From Flavivirga abyssicola (GTDB lineage Bacteria > Bacteroidota > Bacteroidia > Flavobacteriales > Flavobacteriaceae): 64,000 nt of DNA. This document shows positions 46,632 to 56,114 of the stretch, one piece after another. Numbering within the stretch: position 1 is the stretch's first letter; each line of letters begins with the position of its first letter. The notes beneath the pieces were generated by a model. It had not been told where the DNA came from. It saw nothing but the letters and a program-made list of their open reading frames with translations, and made no database searches. The translations under genes were made by a program, and so were the position numbers. The stretch is taken from positions 4,575,001-4,639,000 of the forward strand of contig NZ_CP141266.1 of the NCBI RefSeq assembly GCF_030540775.2, read 5' to 3'.

Positions 46632-48461
46632 CTAATCTTCGTGTTCTTTCCTAAACACAGCTGGAGATCGAGCAAAGGCGATAGCATTGGATAAATCTCG
46701 ATCTAGTCTCGTAAATTTAGCAGCAAGAGTAGCATCAAAGACTTTTGTTTCTATTACTGGCGGATCGGGTTCGCCATCACCAAATCCGTACGGAATTCTT
46801 GCTGTAATGGCTATTTTGTCTCCTATATGGGAATCGCCTTTAGTGGTTGCCGACCAATCTACTATCAAAGGATGATGGTCGTCACTCCGTTTAGATAATT
46901 CCAATATTTTTCTTTCCCATGGAATCATCTCGGAATTCGCTGCATGAGTTCCTGCCACAAAGTTAGTTCTTCTATCAGGCCCTCCAATCCTACTACCCCG
47001 AATATGGAGCCACTCCCAATCTGTGGATGGATGTTCTGTATTTTCAACATTCTGATTAATGGCATAACCAAGTGCATTCCATCCCGCCATTGTGGTTTTC
47101 TGATTACCTCTGGCTGCTCTCCTTGCCTTTTTATTATATTCTGCATGTTGAGGGGGCTTATTAGCAGGCCCTAAAACACCTCCTACTTCAGTATTATGAG
47201 ATGTATTGGATTTAGGCTCCCAGTATTCTCCAGGTACGTATAGATAATTCCGACCTATTCTTTCATCTTCATAAGGAAACTTACCCAAAGCACTTAATCC
47301 AAGGTAAATGGATTGCCAAAATATGAGTTTGACCTCACTCACATGACGCACGTCAACACCATCATAGTTTAATTCAACCTTGTCACAAAGCGATTCGGTA
47401 GTACTGTAAAAATGTCCTCCTGAACGAACATACCTAAAATCCAAGTTACCTATATCTCCTTCAGGTTCATACTTACGACTACGACTATGTGCACCATCAA
47501 CTAATACTCTTAATTCTCTTTCCCAAGAAAAAAAATCGCGACTTCTAAAATCCCTATAGTCATATTCCCTTCTTTGTGAGTCATAGAATACCCATTCATC
47601 AGGATCAACTCCATCTTCTACGTTAGATTGGTCGGTGAAAAGCGCCTTGTCTCCACCCCCAACCCAAACACCACAATAGACATATGCTCCAGTAGACGGA
47701 GCGTCAAGGTCTACTTGATCTTCCCATGCATAAATATGACTGTTCTCTGGGTCTACCAAAACAAACTGACCTTGAATAACACCTTCTTGATTACTATGCT
47801 GAAACGGGGTACTTGTTTCTGAAACTAACGCTTCTGCTTCTAAGTGTATCGGAGTGATAGCTATAGTGTTCATTGCCTTCGCTCCCATTATATCCGCCTC
47901 TCTTTCTAAAGATGTATCATTATTAATACTTATTTTGCCCTTCATCTGAATAGTAGGCCTCACTCGACCTTGCTTTTGCTGTACCACGTGCCAAGCTTCA
48001 TGTGGCAGATGTTTTTCTTGCCCAGGCCCTAAATGAATATCTGTTCCCTGAGCATAAGCATGTGCTTGAAGTTGTGCCGGTTTATCTGAATTACGATGTA
48101 CCTTTACATCATCTAAAGACATCCCAGATAAGTTTTCCATGCCTGTTTTTAAATTATTGGGCAAGCCTGTTTTATTGTCTTTCTTTTGAATAGGCTTTGC
48201 GTGTTCAGAAGAATTATTATCTGTATTCTCCTGTAATTGAATTAATTGTTTGGCCTTATGGGTATTGTTTGCTAACTCTTGAAAAGCTTTAAGCTGCGTT
48301 GCTTGTGGGCTATTATTTGCTAACTCTTGAAGTTTTATCTGTCCAACCCCTTCTGTTCGGTTATCCGCAAATTGCATAGTAGATTCATCACTGCACCTTG
48401 TCTCTGATTGACCATTTGAACTCAGTGGTTTTTTATTCACTTGTCTTTTGCCAGAGTGCAT
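46632..48461 (-). CDS. DUF4157 toxin-like protein with candidate C-terminal nuclease
   Basis: 609 residues without signal peptide. The N-terminus holds repeated LQELANNSPQATQLK / FQELANNTHKAKQL units and the conserved block SGMSLDDVKVHRNSDKPAQL (113-132). Next is DUF4157 with HEAWH (154-158, HExxH) and LEREADIMG (185-193), a metalloprotease-like signature. DUF4157 is known at the N-terminus of many effectors of extracellular contractile injection systems and polymorphic toxins. The C-terminal third has WLHIRGSRIGG (484-494), NFVAGTHAANSEMIPWE (500-516), resembling His-Me-finger nucleases (His486, Asn500, Asn509). The toxin and nuclease roles are inference. No secretion genes are in the window. 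Confidence 0.78.
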   Translation of the reverse strand: MHSGKRQVNKKPLSSNGQSETRCSDESTMQFADNRTEGVGQIKLQELANNSPQATQLKAFQELANNTHKAKQLIQLQENTDNNSSEHAKPIQKKDNKTGLPNNLKTGMENLSGMSLDDVKVHRNSDKPAQLQAHAYAQGTDIHLGPGQEKHLPHEAWHVVQQKQGRVRPTIQMKGKISINNDTSLEREADIMGAKAMNTIAITPIHLEAEALVSETSTPFQHSNQEGVIQGQFVLVDPENSHIYAWEDQVDLDAPSTGAYVYCGVWVGGGDKALFTDQSNVEDGVDPDEWVFYDSQRREYDYRDFRSRDFFSWERELRVLVDGAHSRSRKYEPEGDIGNLDFRYVRSGGHFYSTTESLCDKVELNYDGVDVRHVSEVKLIFWQSIYLGLSALGKFPYEDERIGRNYLYVPGEYWEPKSNTSHNTEVGGVLGPANKPPQHAEYNKKARRAARGNQKTTMAGWNALGYAINQNVENTEHPSTDWEWLHIRGSRIGGPDRRTNFVAGTHAANSEMIPWERKILELSKRSDDHHPLIVDWSATTKGDSHIGDKIAITARIPYGFGDGEPDPPVIETKVFDATLAAKFTRLDRDLSNAIAFARSPAVFRKEHED

Positions 48462-48681
48462 ATGTATACTTTGCTTTTTAGGTTTTGGTTTTGTCTATAA
48501 CCATTAGATATACAATCGTTTAAATATGTTTTATATCTAATGACAAGTAAATCTACACTTTTTTAATTAAAGAAAGAAAATAAATACAAAACAAACTTGT
48601 TTATGCAATTTATGTTAACAGTAAAAGCAAGACACTCAACCTTACCACTTAATAATCAATACATAAACCAACAATTCATCA

Positions 48682-49320
48682 TCATTTAACAGCACGTCCA
48701 CGAATTTGGGGAATAATAGGAAAAAATGGGGAGTATAAATTATAAGTTTCTAATTCCAATTTATTAAAACCAACAGATTCTAATAATTGTTTAGTATCTC
48801 TATTGGTGTGGCATCCTTCAAAAAACCAATGCCACGGTTTATGAATCAAATTTTGGATAAACGCTAACATAGAATTATCTCTTGCCCTTACATGTTCAAT
48901 AAATATAAAAACACCAGATGGTTTTAAGATGCGCTTAATTTGATTCATACATGTTACTGGATCATCTACGGTACAAAGTACTAAGGTAGACACCACAAAA
49001 TCACATGAATTATCAGGCAAATCGATAGATTCACCTATGGTTTCTTTTATTTCTAAATGGATACCATATTTAACTGCACTCTTTTTTAAATTAGCATGCA
49101 TATGAATATTGGGCTCTATAGCTATTAGCTTAGTTCCAACTTTTAAATAACGCATATTCGCTCCTGTTCCTGCTCCAATTTCGACAACAGTCTCCGGATG
49201 ATTTTTAAAAAGCTTTCGTTTTGAATTCCCAAAAAGTATATCCATATACCCGGAAATCATTTTAAAAAAGAACGCATTTATTGGTCCACGAATGGCATTA
49301 TTTTGAAATTTGTTTTTCAT
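48682..49320 (-). CDS. Class I SAM-dependent methyltransferase
   Basis: A 212-residue methyltransferase with motif I VVEIGAGTGANMRYL (about residues 45-59), the acidic residue at the end of strand 2 in LIAIEPNIHMH, motif II-like SCDFVVSTLVLCTVDDP, and FIFIEHVRA. The substrate is unknown; it resembles the UbiE/phospholipid N-methyltransferase-like group. It lies 9 bp behind the M43 protease gene and is probably co-transcribed with it and the hydroxylase gene at 50291. Confidence 0.88.
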   Translation of the reverse strand: MKNKFQNNAIRGPINAFFFKMISGYMDILFGNSKRKLFKNHPETVVEIGAGTGANMRYLKVGTKLIAIEPNIHMHANLKKSAVKYGIHLEIKETIGESIDLPDNSCDFVVSTLVLCTVDDPVTCMNQIKRILKPSGVFIFIEHVRARDNSMLAFIQNLIHKPWHWFFEGCHTNRDTKQLLESVGFNKLELETYNLYSPFFPIIPQIRGRAVK

Positions 49321-49329
49321 GCTTATCTG

Positions 49330-50259
49330 CTAAGGTTTAAGCGCATGGCTGGATAATAAAGCATGGCGCCCTTCGTGATGTTCTAACACATAATGCATCC
49401 GAGCTATCTGATCGTTAGTAAACATGTTCATGGTCTCATCATAAGACCAGGTCATATAATTGTTAATCATGGCAGGTTCTCCTTCACATCCTATAAAAGC
49501 AGTATTATATACGGGTTTATCAACCGCTGGAGTATCATCACAATAGTCATTATTCTTACAATCTCCTTCTCCCCAAATATGCAATACTCCTAAATAATGC
49601 CCCATTTCATGGGTTAAGGTTCTACCAAATCGTGCATAACATGAACTATCCGATTCTCCAAAATGTGGCCAATTAATTAAAATACCTTCGGCATCACCAG
49701 GTTGCGGTAATGAAAAGAACTCCGTTCCGGGTAAATCTGTTTCTGGCCCAGTGGCAGAACCAAATACAAAACATTCTGAATCTTCTGGTAATGGTGTTGT
49801 CCAAACATTGATATATTTTTTAGGATCCCAATAGGCGTATTGTGCATAGTGATTCACATTGTACCCCAAACTGGGTACAAGCACCTTGGTTGAATCTATT
49901 CTATTAATACCGTTAAAAGAGTTTCCTTCCGGGTTTTGTTTTGCTAATACAAATTCTATTTTAGTATCTCCTCCGTCGGGGTGATCATTATATCCTCTTG
50001 TTCCTTTTTTTCTACGAAAGTCTTCATTTAGTATTTCAATTTGTCTTTCAATTCGTGCAGTAGAAAGGTTTGCACCTTCTCCAACGGGTTTACCATCATG
50101 TATAATATGAACCACTACTGGTAAGTAAAAAATCTCTTCTTCTGGAGACTCTGGATTAGAGGGATCTGGGTTGTTATCTTTTGAACAAGAGCATAGTAAT
50201 AAACCTATCATTATTACAATAGCCCATTTTTTTGAAAAAATATTTATAATTGTTTTCAT
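49330..50259 (-). CDS. M43 (pappalysin-like) zinc metalloprotease lipoprotein
   Basis: A 309-residue exported lipoprotein: hydrophobic AIVIMIGLLL and lipobox Cys25 (CSCSKDNN) with a Pro/Ser/Glu linker. The zinc site is complete: HEMGHYLGVLH (217-227, HExxHxxGxxH), with Glu218 as the general base and a Met-turn at NNYMTWS (266-272). Cysteines at 163, 207, 234, 240 and 258 could form disulfides typical of cytophagalysins. It degrades extracellular or periplasmic proteins. No T9SS tail is present, so it should stay membrane-anchored. Second of three genes in an apparent operon. Confidence 0.92.
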   Translation of the reverse strand: MKTIINIFSKKWAIVIMIGLLLCSCSKDNNPDPSNPESPEEEIFYLPVVVHIIHDGKPVGEGANLSTARIERQIEILNEDFRRKKGTRGYNDHPDGGDTKIEFVLAKQNPEGNSFNGINRIDSTKVLVPSLGYNVNHYAQYAYWDPKKYINVWTTPLPEDSECFVFGSATGPETDLPGTEFFSLPQPGDAEGILINWPHFGESDSSCYARFGRTLTHEMGHYLGVLHIWGEGDCKNNDYCDDTPAVDKPVYNTAFIGCEGEPAMINNYMTWSYDETMNMFTNDQIARMHYVLEHHEGRHALLSSHALKP

Positions 50260-50290
50260 TCATCTTTTTTTATTGTGAAATAATCTGACT

Positions 50291-51073
50291 CTATTCTTTT
50301 TGATTAGTGACATCTCTAAACATAAGCATATCCAATAGTCTACGAGAAGCCCCTAAATAATACCCTGTTTCATGTTCATGTGTTTTTGGATTTTTAAAAG
50401 TCCCAAACAACATATCTATAATAGCTAAATCGGTATAGTTATATTTATGAATCCCTTTAGCATGATGTAATGTATGACTTTCAGGACGTTGAATGATATA
50501 CCCAATCCATCTTGGTGTGTTAATATTTGCATGTTGAAAAACTCCAAAAAAAGTAGTGGATAGAATTACCGCGGTAATAGCTTCTGGAGATAATCCCATG
50601 ATAACAGCAAAGCTAATAGACCCTATTAACGATATACCAATCATATCATTAATACTAAAAACAAATGTACTGGGAACATCTAAACGTTCTGAGCTGTGAT
50701 GAACTTGGTGGGATACCCTAAATAAAAAGTTAGATTTGTGCATACTAATATGCCAACCATACTGTACAAGCTCAAATAAAAATATACCTAGTATAATTTG
50801 CGTCGTCAAGCTTAAATAGCTTAAATCGACCAATTGAAATTTGACAAAAAAATCATCCCATAATAATGGAATATATGTTGTTAGTAATAAAAACACAGTA
50901 AAGAATAGTAATCCGCGAAGCTTCCAAAATTTTATTTTGGGTAATTGCCTCGCGGGGAATAATGATTCCCAAATAAACAAACTTCCTAAAATAGTATAAA
51001 CCGTTAATGAAATAGGGTCTAGTAAAATCTCTAAAGGAGTTGGTAATGGTGAAATGATAGTATCTAAATTCAT
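50291..51073 (-). CDS. Sterol desaturase / fatty-acid hydroxylase family protein
   Basis: A 260-residue membrane di-iron oxygenase with about four helices and the histidine clusters HISMH (108-112), HQVHH (122-126) and HTLHH (200-204), plus His181. All eight-histidine boxes needed for two irons appear present. Substrates of bacterial members include sterols, carotenoids, fatty acids and alkyl-glycerol-type lipids; which one is unknown here. It is first in a run with the M43 protease and methyltransferase, 31 bp apart. Confidence 0.88.
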   Translation of the reverse strand: MNLDTIISPLPTPLEILLDPISLTVYTILGSLFIWESLFPARQLPKIKFWKLRGLLFFTVFLLLTTYIPLLWDDFFVKFQLVDLSYLSLTTQIILGIFLFELVQYGWHISMHKSNFLFRVSHQVHHSSERLDVPSTFVFSINDMIGISLIGSISFAVIMGLSPEAITAVILSTTFFGVFQHANINTPRWIGYIIQRPESHTLHHAKGIHKYNYTDLAIIDMLFGTFKNPKTHEHETGYYLGASRRLLDMLMFRDVTNQKE

Positions 51074-51267
51074 AGCTTTAAGTTTTTTATAAAATTATGG
51101 ACTCCAAAAAAAACTAACCAAAAATCCCCCTTGATCTATGTTAGGAATTTGATTTTCATAATATTATCAAGGCTTAAAAAAAGAGATTATATAAAATATT
51201 TTCTATATTAGCCTAGCTTATTCTTTCTAATTTTTATTAGAAAACCCAAATTATAACCTACTTTATT

Positions 51268-52086
51268 ATGAAATACTATACGCTATTATTTGTATTATTC
51301 ATTGCTTTTTCATGTTCTGAAAAAGAGGATGATATACCACCACAAAATGGCACACCTTCTCAAAATGAAGACAATCAGGAAGACGACCAAGACAACACGA
51401 CAACTGGTATTGTAGATGATTTTGATGGCACTGGAGCCTTAATTGATTTTGTAACTAATAATGCTTCGTCATTACCTGATGTTTCAAGATTAGATGGAAG
51501 ATATCGTGCTGTTCTTACAGACAATACTAATAACAAAACGTTACATTTTAATCAAGATCAAGGTCGGTTGGATGCTAAATTAGTGGCTTTTCCTTTTGAG
51601 TTTATCGCAAGAAATATTGGTATTGGCACTATAGACGATTCGCAAATAGCCCCGACATCGGCAAACAATCCATATAATTTTGCGGGTGTTCAGGTTCATG
51701 TAGAAGATTTCAACTCCATAAATTCGTCTCATGTAGTGGTTGGACATAGAGGGTCTACTGCGTTTACCATTGAAGGCAAAAACACGCTAAATGGAGACTC
51801 CTCGGTAAATGATATTGGTGCTAACACAGTTCCCAATGGGAGAGCAGACATACACATTGTTGGAAGTGAAAACAATACGCTCACAGTATATTGGCAACTT
51901 CCTAACTTGACTGGTGATAGCTCGTCTGATAATTGGACCCTTTATAATGGAACTGGAAACCTGCCCGGAACGGCACCAACGTATGGCAATAATGTTTATG
52001 TTGGGCTGATCACGTATGCTTTTTATACTACAGGAGTTCCTTTTGTAGGTACCTGTGATGCTATCGAAATTAAAAAGACCAAATAA
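51268..52086 (+). CDS. Lipoprotein, beta-rich, unknown function
   Basis: A 272-residue lipoprotein: YYTLLFVLFIAFSCSEKEDD with lipobox Cys16, an Asp/Glu/Gln/Asn-rich linker to about residue 48, then a beta-rich domain. Features are FDGTGALIDFVTNNASSLPDV, VHVEDFNSINSSHVVVGHRG and NTLTVYWQLPNLTGDSSSDNW, perhaps a concanavalin-like or laminin-G-like jelly roll. No family can be named with confidence. Transcribed divergently from the hydroxylase; its stop is 6 bp from the stop of the convergent Crp gene. Confidence 0.72.
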   Translation: MKYYTLLFVLFIAFSCSEKEDDIPPQNGTPSQNEDNQEDDQDNTTTGIVDDFDGTGALIDFVTNNASSLPDVSRLDGRYRAVLTDNTNNKTLHFNQDQGRLDAKLVAFPFEFIARNIGIGTIDDSQIAPTSANNPYNFAGVQVHVEDFNSINSSHVVVGHRGSTAFTIEGKNTLNGDSSVNDIGANTVPNGRADIHIVGSENNTLTVYWQLPNLTGDSSSDNWTLYNGTGNLPGTAPTYGNNVYVGLITYAFYTTGVPFVGTCDAIEIKKTK

Positions 52087-52092
52087 AACATA

Positions 52093-52659
52093 TTAGGAAT
52101 GTAATTTCTTTCTAATTCTGCTTAAGCTTTCTGGGTGAATCCCTAAATATTTAGCTATTTTATTAACTGGAATATTAGAGATATAATCTGGTTTGTTTTT
52201 AAACATCTCAACATAAATCTCTTCGGCTGTTTTTGTTAAAAGCGCTTTTTCTCTATTAGATTTTCTTATATAACCATGTTCAGTCATAATTCTTCCAAAC
52301 TTATTTACATCAAACGAATCATTATAAGCTTGCATCAAATCTTTACGTTTAATGACTTCAACATCACAATCCACTAATGCCACAACCCGAACATCTCCGG
52401 GTTTTTGATTCAGAAAAGAAGTAAAACAACAAAAAAACTCTTTTTCAAAAAAGAAGTCTATTATTTTTTCAGACATATAGCTTTTTATGGTAATCTCTGC
52501 AATGCCCTTGTTCATAAAATATAAGGAGTCCTCCACCTGTCCGTATTCGGTAAAAAGCTCCCCTTTTTTAAAAACCCCTTTTTTAATAGGAAAATGGAAA
52601 TCTTCGTATGATGGTATAGCGGTGTTTACAGTAGCATTAAAAAATTCCAGAAAAGTCAT
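52093..52659 (-). CDS. Crp/Fnr-family transcriptional regulator
   Basis: A 188-residue regulator: cyclic-nucleotide-binding-like beta barrel (about 20-130; FPIKKGVFKKGELFTEYGQVEDSLYFMNKGIAEI) and a C-terminal helix-turn-helix (NIPVNKIAKYLGIHPESLSRIRKKL). The phosphate-binding cassette of cAMP-binding members is not conserved, as in most Bacteroidota homologues. The ligand and regulon are unknown. The convergent lipoprotein gene ends 6 bp away. Confidence 0.88.
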   Translation of the reverse strand: MTFLEFFNATVNTAIPSYEDFHFPIKKGVFKKGELFTEYGQVEDSLYFMNKGIAEITIKSYMSEKIIDFFFEKEFFCCFTSFLNQKPGDVRVVALVDCDVEVIKRKDLMQAYNDSFDVNKFGRIMTEHGYIRKSNREKALLTKTAEEIYVEMFKNKPDYISNIPVNKIAKYLGIHPESLSRIRKKLHS

Positions 52660-52796
52660 GTGTGCAAAAAGTGAATAAAATTAAACGTTAATGGTTCAAA
52701 TTAATATAAGTAGTTATCTAAGCTTCTTAAACTACAAATACTAAATATATAGACGCTATTTTTAATCAATAGTTGCGTTAATATGTGTTTTTTAAC

Positions 52797-52827
52797 AAAA
52801 ATCCTAGGTGTAAAACTTAGGATTTTT
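52797..52827 (-). terminator. Rho-independent terminator of the NAD(P)-binding protein gene
   Basis: Stem AAAAATCCTA / TAGGATTTTT with an 11-base loop. It lies 20 bp beyond the stop of the minus-strand gene at 52846, with A/T runs serving as a T-tract on the minus strand. Confidence 0.75.
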
Positions 52828-52845
52828 GCTATACTCTATTTATTT

Positions 52846-53478
52846 TTAGTAAGATAATCCCGGAGATTTATGTAAATAACGTGAGTTTCCTATTTGTTTT
52901 AAGACAAAATCGGCAACATCTGCTCTAGAAATTTTAAGTTTTAATGATTTTGCTTTAGATCCAAACCCATGTCGGTAAAGTTCTGTTTTTTCTCCATTGG
53001 TAAAAGCACCAGGTCTTACGATAGTCCAATTCAGATCACTATTCTTCACATAACGTTCCTGCAATTCGTGATCTAAAAAAATTTGTTTTAAATACCATCC
53101 AAACATAATATATTTCCAAAAGAAATTAAGGTTGTTATTACTTTCATAAGTGCCTAATGTACTTTGGCAAATTAATCGATTGACACCATTATCTTCCATA
53201 GCTGCAATTATATTCTTGGTACCTTGAGATCTAACAACACTTTTTCTGTCTTTTCCAGAACCTAGTGCTATAATAACAATGTCCTGACCTTTTACTGCCG
53301 ACTCAACATCGTTTACATTGAACACGTCCCCTTCCTTAATTTTTAGATTTGGATTAGAGAATATGTTTAACTTTTCTGCATCCCTACAAAAGGCCAATAC
53401 CTGATGTCCTTTTTCTAAAGATTGTTCAATAAGATGTTTTCCTATAGTTCCTGTAGAACCAAATATTACTACTTTCAT
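52846..53478 (-). CDS. NAD(P)-binding NmrA-like / SDR-type oxidoreductase
   Basis: 210 residues with the Rossmann dinucleotide loop GSTGTIGKHL (7-16), a GDVFNVNDVESAVKGQDIVIIALGSGKD segment (cofactor and substrate cleft) and NWTIVRPGAFTNGE. It lacks the SDR YxxxK pair in the usual place, so it fits the atypical NAD(P)H-binding (NmrA-like) group. The reaction is unknown. The AraC-type regulator lies 72 bp upstream on the same strand and could control it. Confidence 0.87.
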   Translation of the reverse strand: MKVVIFGSTGTIGKHLIEQSLEKGHQVLAFCRDAEKLNIFSNPNLKIKEGDVFNVNDVESAVKGQDIVIIALGSGKDRKSVVRSQGTKNIIAAMEDNGVNRLICQSTLGTYESNNNLNFFWKYIMFGWYLKQIFLDHELQERYVKNSDLNWTIVRPGAFTNGEKTELYRHGFGSKAKSLKLKISRADVADFVLKQIGNSRYLHKSPGLSY

Positions 53479-53550
53479 AATTTTCTATTTAAGATTATGA
53501 GGCAAAAGTATTTGATAAGCAAATCTAAAAATTGAATAAAACCGACAAAA

Positions 53551-54339
53551 TCATCGATTAGATAAATGATTAAGATAATAAGAAGGTGTTAGCCCTGTGT
53601 AACTTTTGAAAGTTCTTATAAAATGAGATTGATCGGAAAAACCACTATCATAACCAATATCTAATAAAGAATTGTAAGTAGATTGTGTTAACTTATTTAT
53701 GGAACTTTGAAACTGAATTATCCTAGAAAACTGTTTAGGTGTTAAACCTATATAAGCCATAAAGTTACGTTCAAACGTGCGTTCGGTCATATAAATTTCA
53801 TCTAATAAATCCTTTATTCTTATTTGGCCTTTATTCTGGATTATTATAGAAATAGCTTTTTCAATATTGTCGTTTTCAGAAACTTTATGTGTTCTAATCA
53901 ATTCCCGCATTAAATCTGAAATGATACTCACTTGTTCATCCAAATTGTTAGCTTGTACTAGTGACTGTCTGTAACTCTCAACATTTAAATAATCAATTTG
54001 TAATAGATCATAACAATCATCATTTAAAACTTTAGGGTCTATACCCAATAAATATTTAGAAGCAAAAGGATATAATTGAATGACTACAAATTTATAAGGT
54101 CCCATTACATCCAAAGAAACTGGTGCCAGCGTTTGACCAAAAAGAAAAAGCTCTGATAATTTTTTGTTTTTTGGAAGAAGGAAGAAGTCATTTTCTGTTT
54201 GCTGAAACATAATTCCTGGATAGCCATCGGCATACAAAGGAATATTAGTATGTCCGTTAACATCAAAATTTTCATCTGTATAAATACAGTTTACAAAGGG
54301 AGCTAAATCATGATCTAGAATAAATGCTGCTGCTTTCAA
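53551..54339 (-). CDS. AraC-family transcriptional regulator
   Basis: 262 residues: an N-terminal ligand-type beta domain (FQQTENDFFLLP ... FGQTLAPVSLDVMGPYKFVVIQLYPFASKYLLG, as in DUF6597-type AraC proteins) and a C-terminal double helix-turn-helix. IRIKDLLDEIYMTERTFERNFMAYIGLTPKQFSRIIQFQ and DIGYDSGFSDQSHFIRTFKSYTGLTPSYY are the AraC signature. It probably activates the oxidoreductase downstream. The inducer is unknown. Confidence 0.9.
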   Translation of the reverse strand: MKAAAFILDHDLAPFVNCIYTDENFDVNGHTNIPLYADGYPGIMFQQTENDFFLLPKNKKLSELFLFGQTLAPVSLDVMGPYKFVVIQLYPFASKYLLGIDPKVLNDDCYDLLQIDYLNVESYRQSLVQANNLDEQVSIISDLMRELIRTHKVSENDNIEKAISIIIQNKGQIRIKDLLDEIYMTERTFERNFMAYIGLTPKQFSRIIQFQSSINKLTQSTYNSLLDIGYDSGFSDQSHFIRTFKSYTGLTPSYYLNHLSNR

Positions 54340-54395
54340 GATAATATTAATTTAGTTTAAAGCTAAAATAATTCTTTATACGACTACAACAAAAA

Positions 54396-54419
54396 AATCC
54401 CAAGCCAAAGCTCAGGATT
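54396..54419 (-). terminator. Rho-independent terminator of the ferredoxin gene
   Basis: On the minus strand AATCC-TG-AGC / GCT-TG-GGATT with a 4-base loop and a run of T, 28 bp beyond the ferredoxin stop at 54447. Confidence 0.7.
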
Positions 54420-54446
54420 CATTTTATAATTTAAATAGATTATAAA

Positions 54447-54800
54447 CTATCCATCAGGGTGCATAAAGCGTTGTTTAGCTAACAACTCTTCTTCTGTTTC
54501 AACCACATCTTCATCAGGTACACAACAGTCTACAGGACAAACTGCAGCACATTGTGGTTCATCATGGAATCCTTTACACTCTGTACATTTATCTGGAACA
54601 ATATAGTAAATCTCATCACTTACTGGCTCTTGAGCCTCGTCTGCATCTACTTCGTTTCCGTTAGTTAATACAACCGTACCTTCTAAACTGGTACCATCTT
54701 TATAGCGCCAATCATCGGCGCCTTCATATATTGCTGTGTTTGGGCACTCAGGTTCGCAAGCACCACAATTTATACATTCATCTGTTATTATAATAGCCAT
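54447..54800 (-). CDS. 4Fe-4S dicluster ferredoxin
   Basis: 117 residues from the ATG at 54800 ([20 protein letters not shown]); an open frame extends 23 codons upstream but would overlap the divergent gene's promoter. It carries the CxxCxxCxxxCP motif ([12 protein letters not shown]) and a second, spread cluster motif [22 protein letters not shown], so two 4Fe-4S clusters. It is a cytoplasmic electron carrier. It is transcribed divergently from the acyl-CoA reductase, a conserved flavobacterial arrangement. Confidence 0.92.
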   Translation of the reverse strand: MAIIITDECINCGACEPECPNTAIYEGADDWRYKDGTSLEGTVVLTNGNEVDADEAQEPVSDEIYYIVPDKCTECKGFHDEPQCAAVCPVDCCVPDEDVVETEEELLAKQRFMHPDG

Positions 54801-54824
54801 AGCCTTTTTTCTCTTGAGTTTGCT

Positions 54825-54832
54825 TAAATTTG
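54825..54832 (+). promoter_or_regulatory. Candidate promoter -7 box of the acyl-CoA reductase gene
   Basis: TAAATTTG matches TAnnTTTG, 45 bases before the ATG at 54877. It sits in the short divergent spacer with the ferredoxin gene. Confidence 0.4.
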
Positions 54833-54876
54833 CAGACGCAAAAATAACGCCAAAACCATTCATAACCAAATACAGA

Positions 54877-55935
54877 ATGAATTTACAACAAAGAATTAAC
54901 GCTTTTGTAAAATTAGGAGATTTTTTAAGTCAATTTTCTAATGAAGTTATTGGAAAAAACGATAATGTTGAACACAATGATACATTCTTCGAAGGTTTTA
55001 AACATCAACTAAAATTGGCTGAAGAAAATAATGGGTGGTTTACACAAGAGAATATTCGGTTTTCAATTAAAAATTGGGCAGAAGCTTTAACAACAAAAAA
55101 TCTCAATAAATGGTTAGAATCTTATCAGATTAATATCACTAAACCTAAACAAGTTGCCATTATTATGGCTGGAAATATTCCATTAGTTGGGTTTCATGAT
55201 TTTTTATCAGTACTGATCTCTGGTCATCATGTTTTAATAAAACAATCATCAAACGATAAACATATACTCCCTTATTTGGCAAAGTATTTAGAATTTGTTC
55301 AACCAGAATTTAAAGGTATTATGACCTTTACCGAAGATAAAATTGAAGGTTTTGATGCCGTAATAGCCACTGGTAGTAATAATACAGCGCGTTATTTTGA
55401 GCATTATTTTAAAAACAAACCATCTATTATACGAAACAACAGAAACTCGGTAGCCGTTTTAACCGGACAAGAGTCTAAAGAAGAACTGGTGGCGCTTTCT
55501 GAAGATATTTTTAGATATTATGGTTTAGGCTGTAGAAATGTATCTAAATTATTTGTTCCCAAAAATTATAATTTTGATGCCTTTTTTGAAGCCATGTACC
55601 ACTGGCACCCTATTATTGATAAAGCAAAATATGCTAACAATTATGATTATAATAAGGCTGTATATTTAATGAGTGAGTTTGATATGTTAGAAAATGGTTT
55701 TTTAATGATAAAAGAAGATGAAAGCTATGCTTCACCCATCGCAACAGTTTTCTATGAATACTATGATTCGCCCAAGCAATTGAAAGAAAAATTAAACATA
55801 GAAACACAGCAAATTCAATGTATTGTCTCTAATGGATTTACAGAAAATGAAATCGCTTTTGGAGCCACTCAAAAACCTCAACTTTGGGATTATGCGGATA
55901 GTGTTGATTCTATTGAATTTTTATTAGCAATTTAA
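54877..55935 (+). CDS. Acyl-CoA reductase (LuxC-like)
   Basis: 352 residues from the ATG at 54877 ([17 protein letters not shown]); the frame is open 47 codons further upstream but into the ferredoxin gene. It resembles LuxC-type acyl-CoA/acyl reductases: [35 protein letters not shown] (cofactor-binding), [16 protein letters not shown] and [14 protein letters not shown] with the likely nucleophile Cys (GLGCRNVS). It reduces an activated fatty acyl group to aldehyde. Placement next to serC is conserved in the family and unexplained. The substrate is unknown. Confidence 0.87.
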   Translation: MNLQQRINAFVKLGDFLSQFSNEVIGKNDNVEHNDTFFEGFKHQLKLAEENNGWFTQENIRFSIKNWAEALTTKNLNKWLESYQINITKPKQVAIIMAGNIPLVGFHDFLSVLISGHHVLIKQSSNDKHILPYLAKYLEFVQPEFKGIMTFTEDKIEGFDAVIATGSNNTARYFEHYFKNKPSIIRNNRNSVAVLTGQESKEELVALSEDIFRYYGLGCRNVSKLFVPKNYNFDAFFEAMYHWHPIIDKAKYANNYDYNKAVYLMSEFDMLENGFLMIKEDESYASPIATVFYEYYDSPKQLKEKLNIETQQIQCIVSNGFTENEIAFGATQKPQLWDYADSVDSIEFLLAI

Positions 55936-56008
55936 TCAAAAAATTATTGAATTTTTAGCGATAAATATCCAATTAATTAGCAACTTTGCATCTTAAATTT
56001 CATCCCAC

Positions 56009-56100
56009 CCTCAATCTTTCCCATTGGGAAGGAAGGTTGGAGTTAAAAATAAATATTAACTAAAAATTCGCCCATAAAATTCCCTTTCACATAGAAAGGG
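56009..56100 (+). repeat. Two imperfect hairpins upstream of serC
   Basis: First, CTTTCCC / GGGAAGG with outer CCACCCTC / AAGGTTGG pairs (56006-56040). Second, CCCTTTC-acata-GAAAGGG (56082-56100). They lie in the serC leader and look like a dispersed repeat, possibly terminating read-through from the acyl-CoA reductase gene. Confidence 0.5.
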
Positions 56101-56114
56101 TTAGGGATAGAAAA

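Noticed and set aside
46466-46687. Short minus-strand frame between the membrane protein and the DUF4157 gene
   Set aside because: It overlaps both genes in another frame, has no recognisable domain and no ribosome-binding site that I can see.
46632-48461. A complete contractile injection system locus
   Set aside because: Only the effector-like gene is present; no sheath, tube, baseplate or AAA ATPase genes are in the window.
54801-54869. Upstream extension of the ferredoxin
   Set aside because: Ferredoxins of this type start right at [12 protein letters not shown]; the extension would run through the divergent promoter.
54736-54876. Upstream extension of the acyl-CoA reductase
   Set aside because: The extra 47 codons are antisense to the ferredoxin gene; family members begin near [10 protein letters not shown], and a -7 box lies inside the extension.
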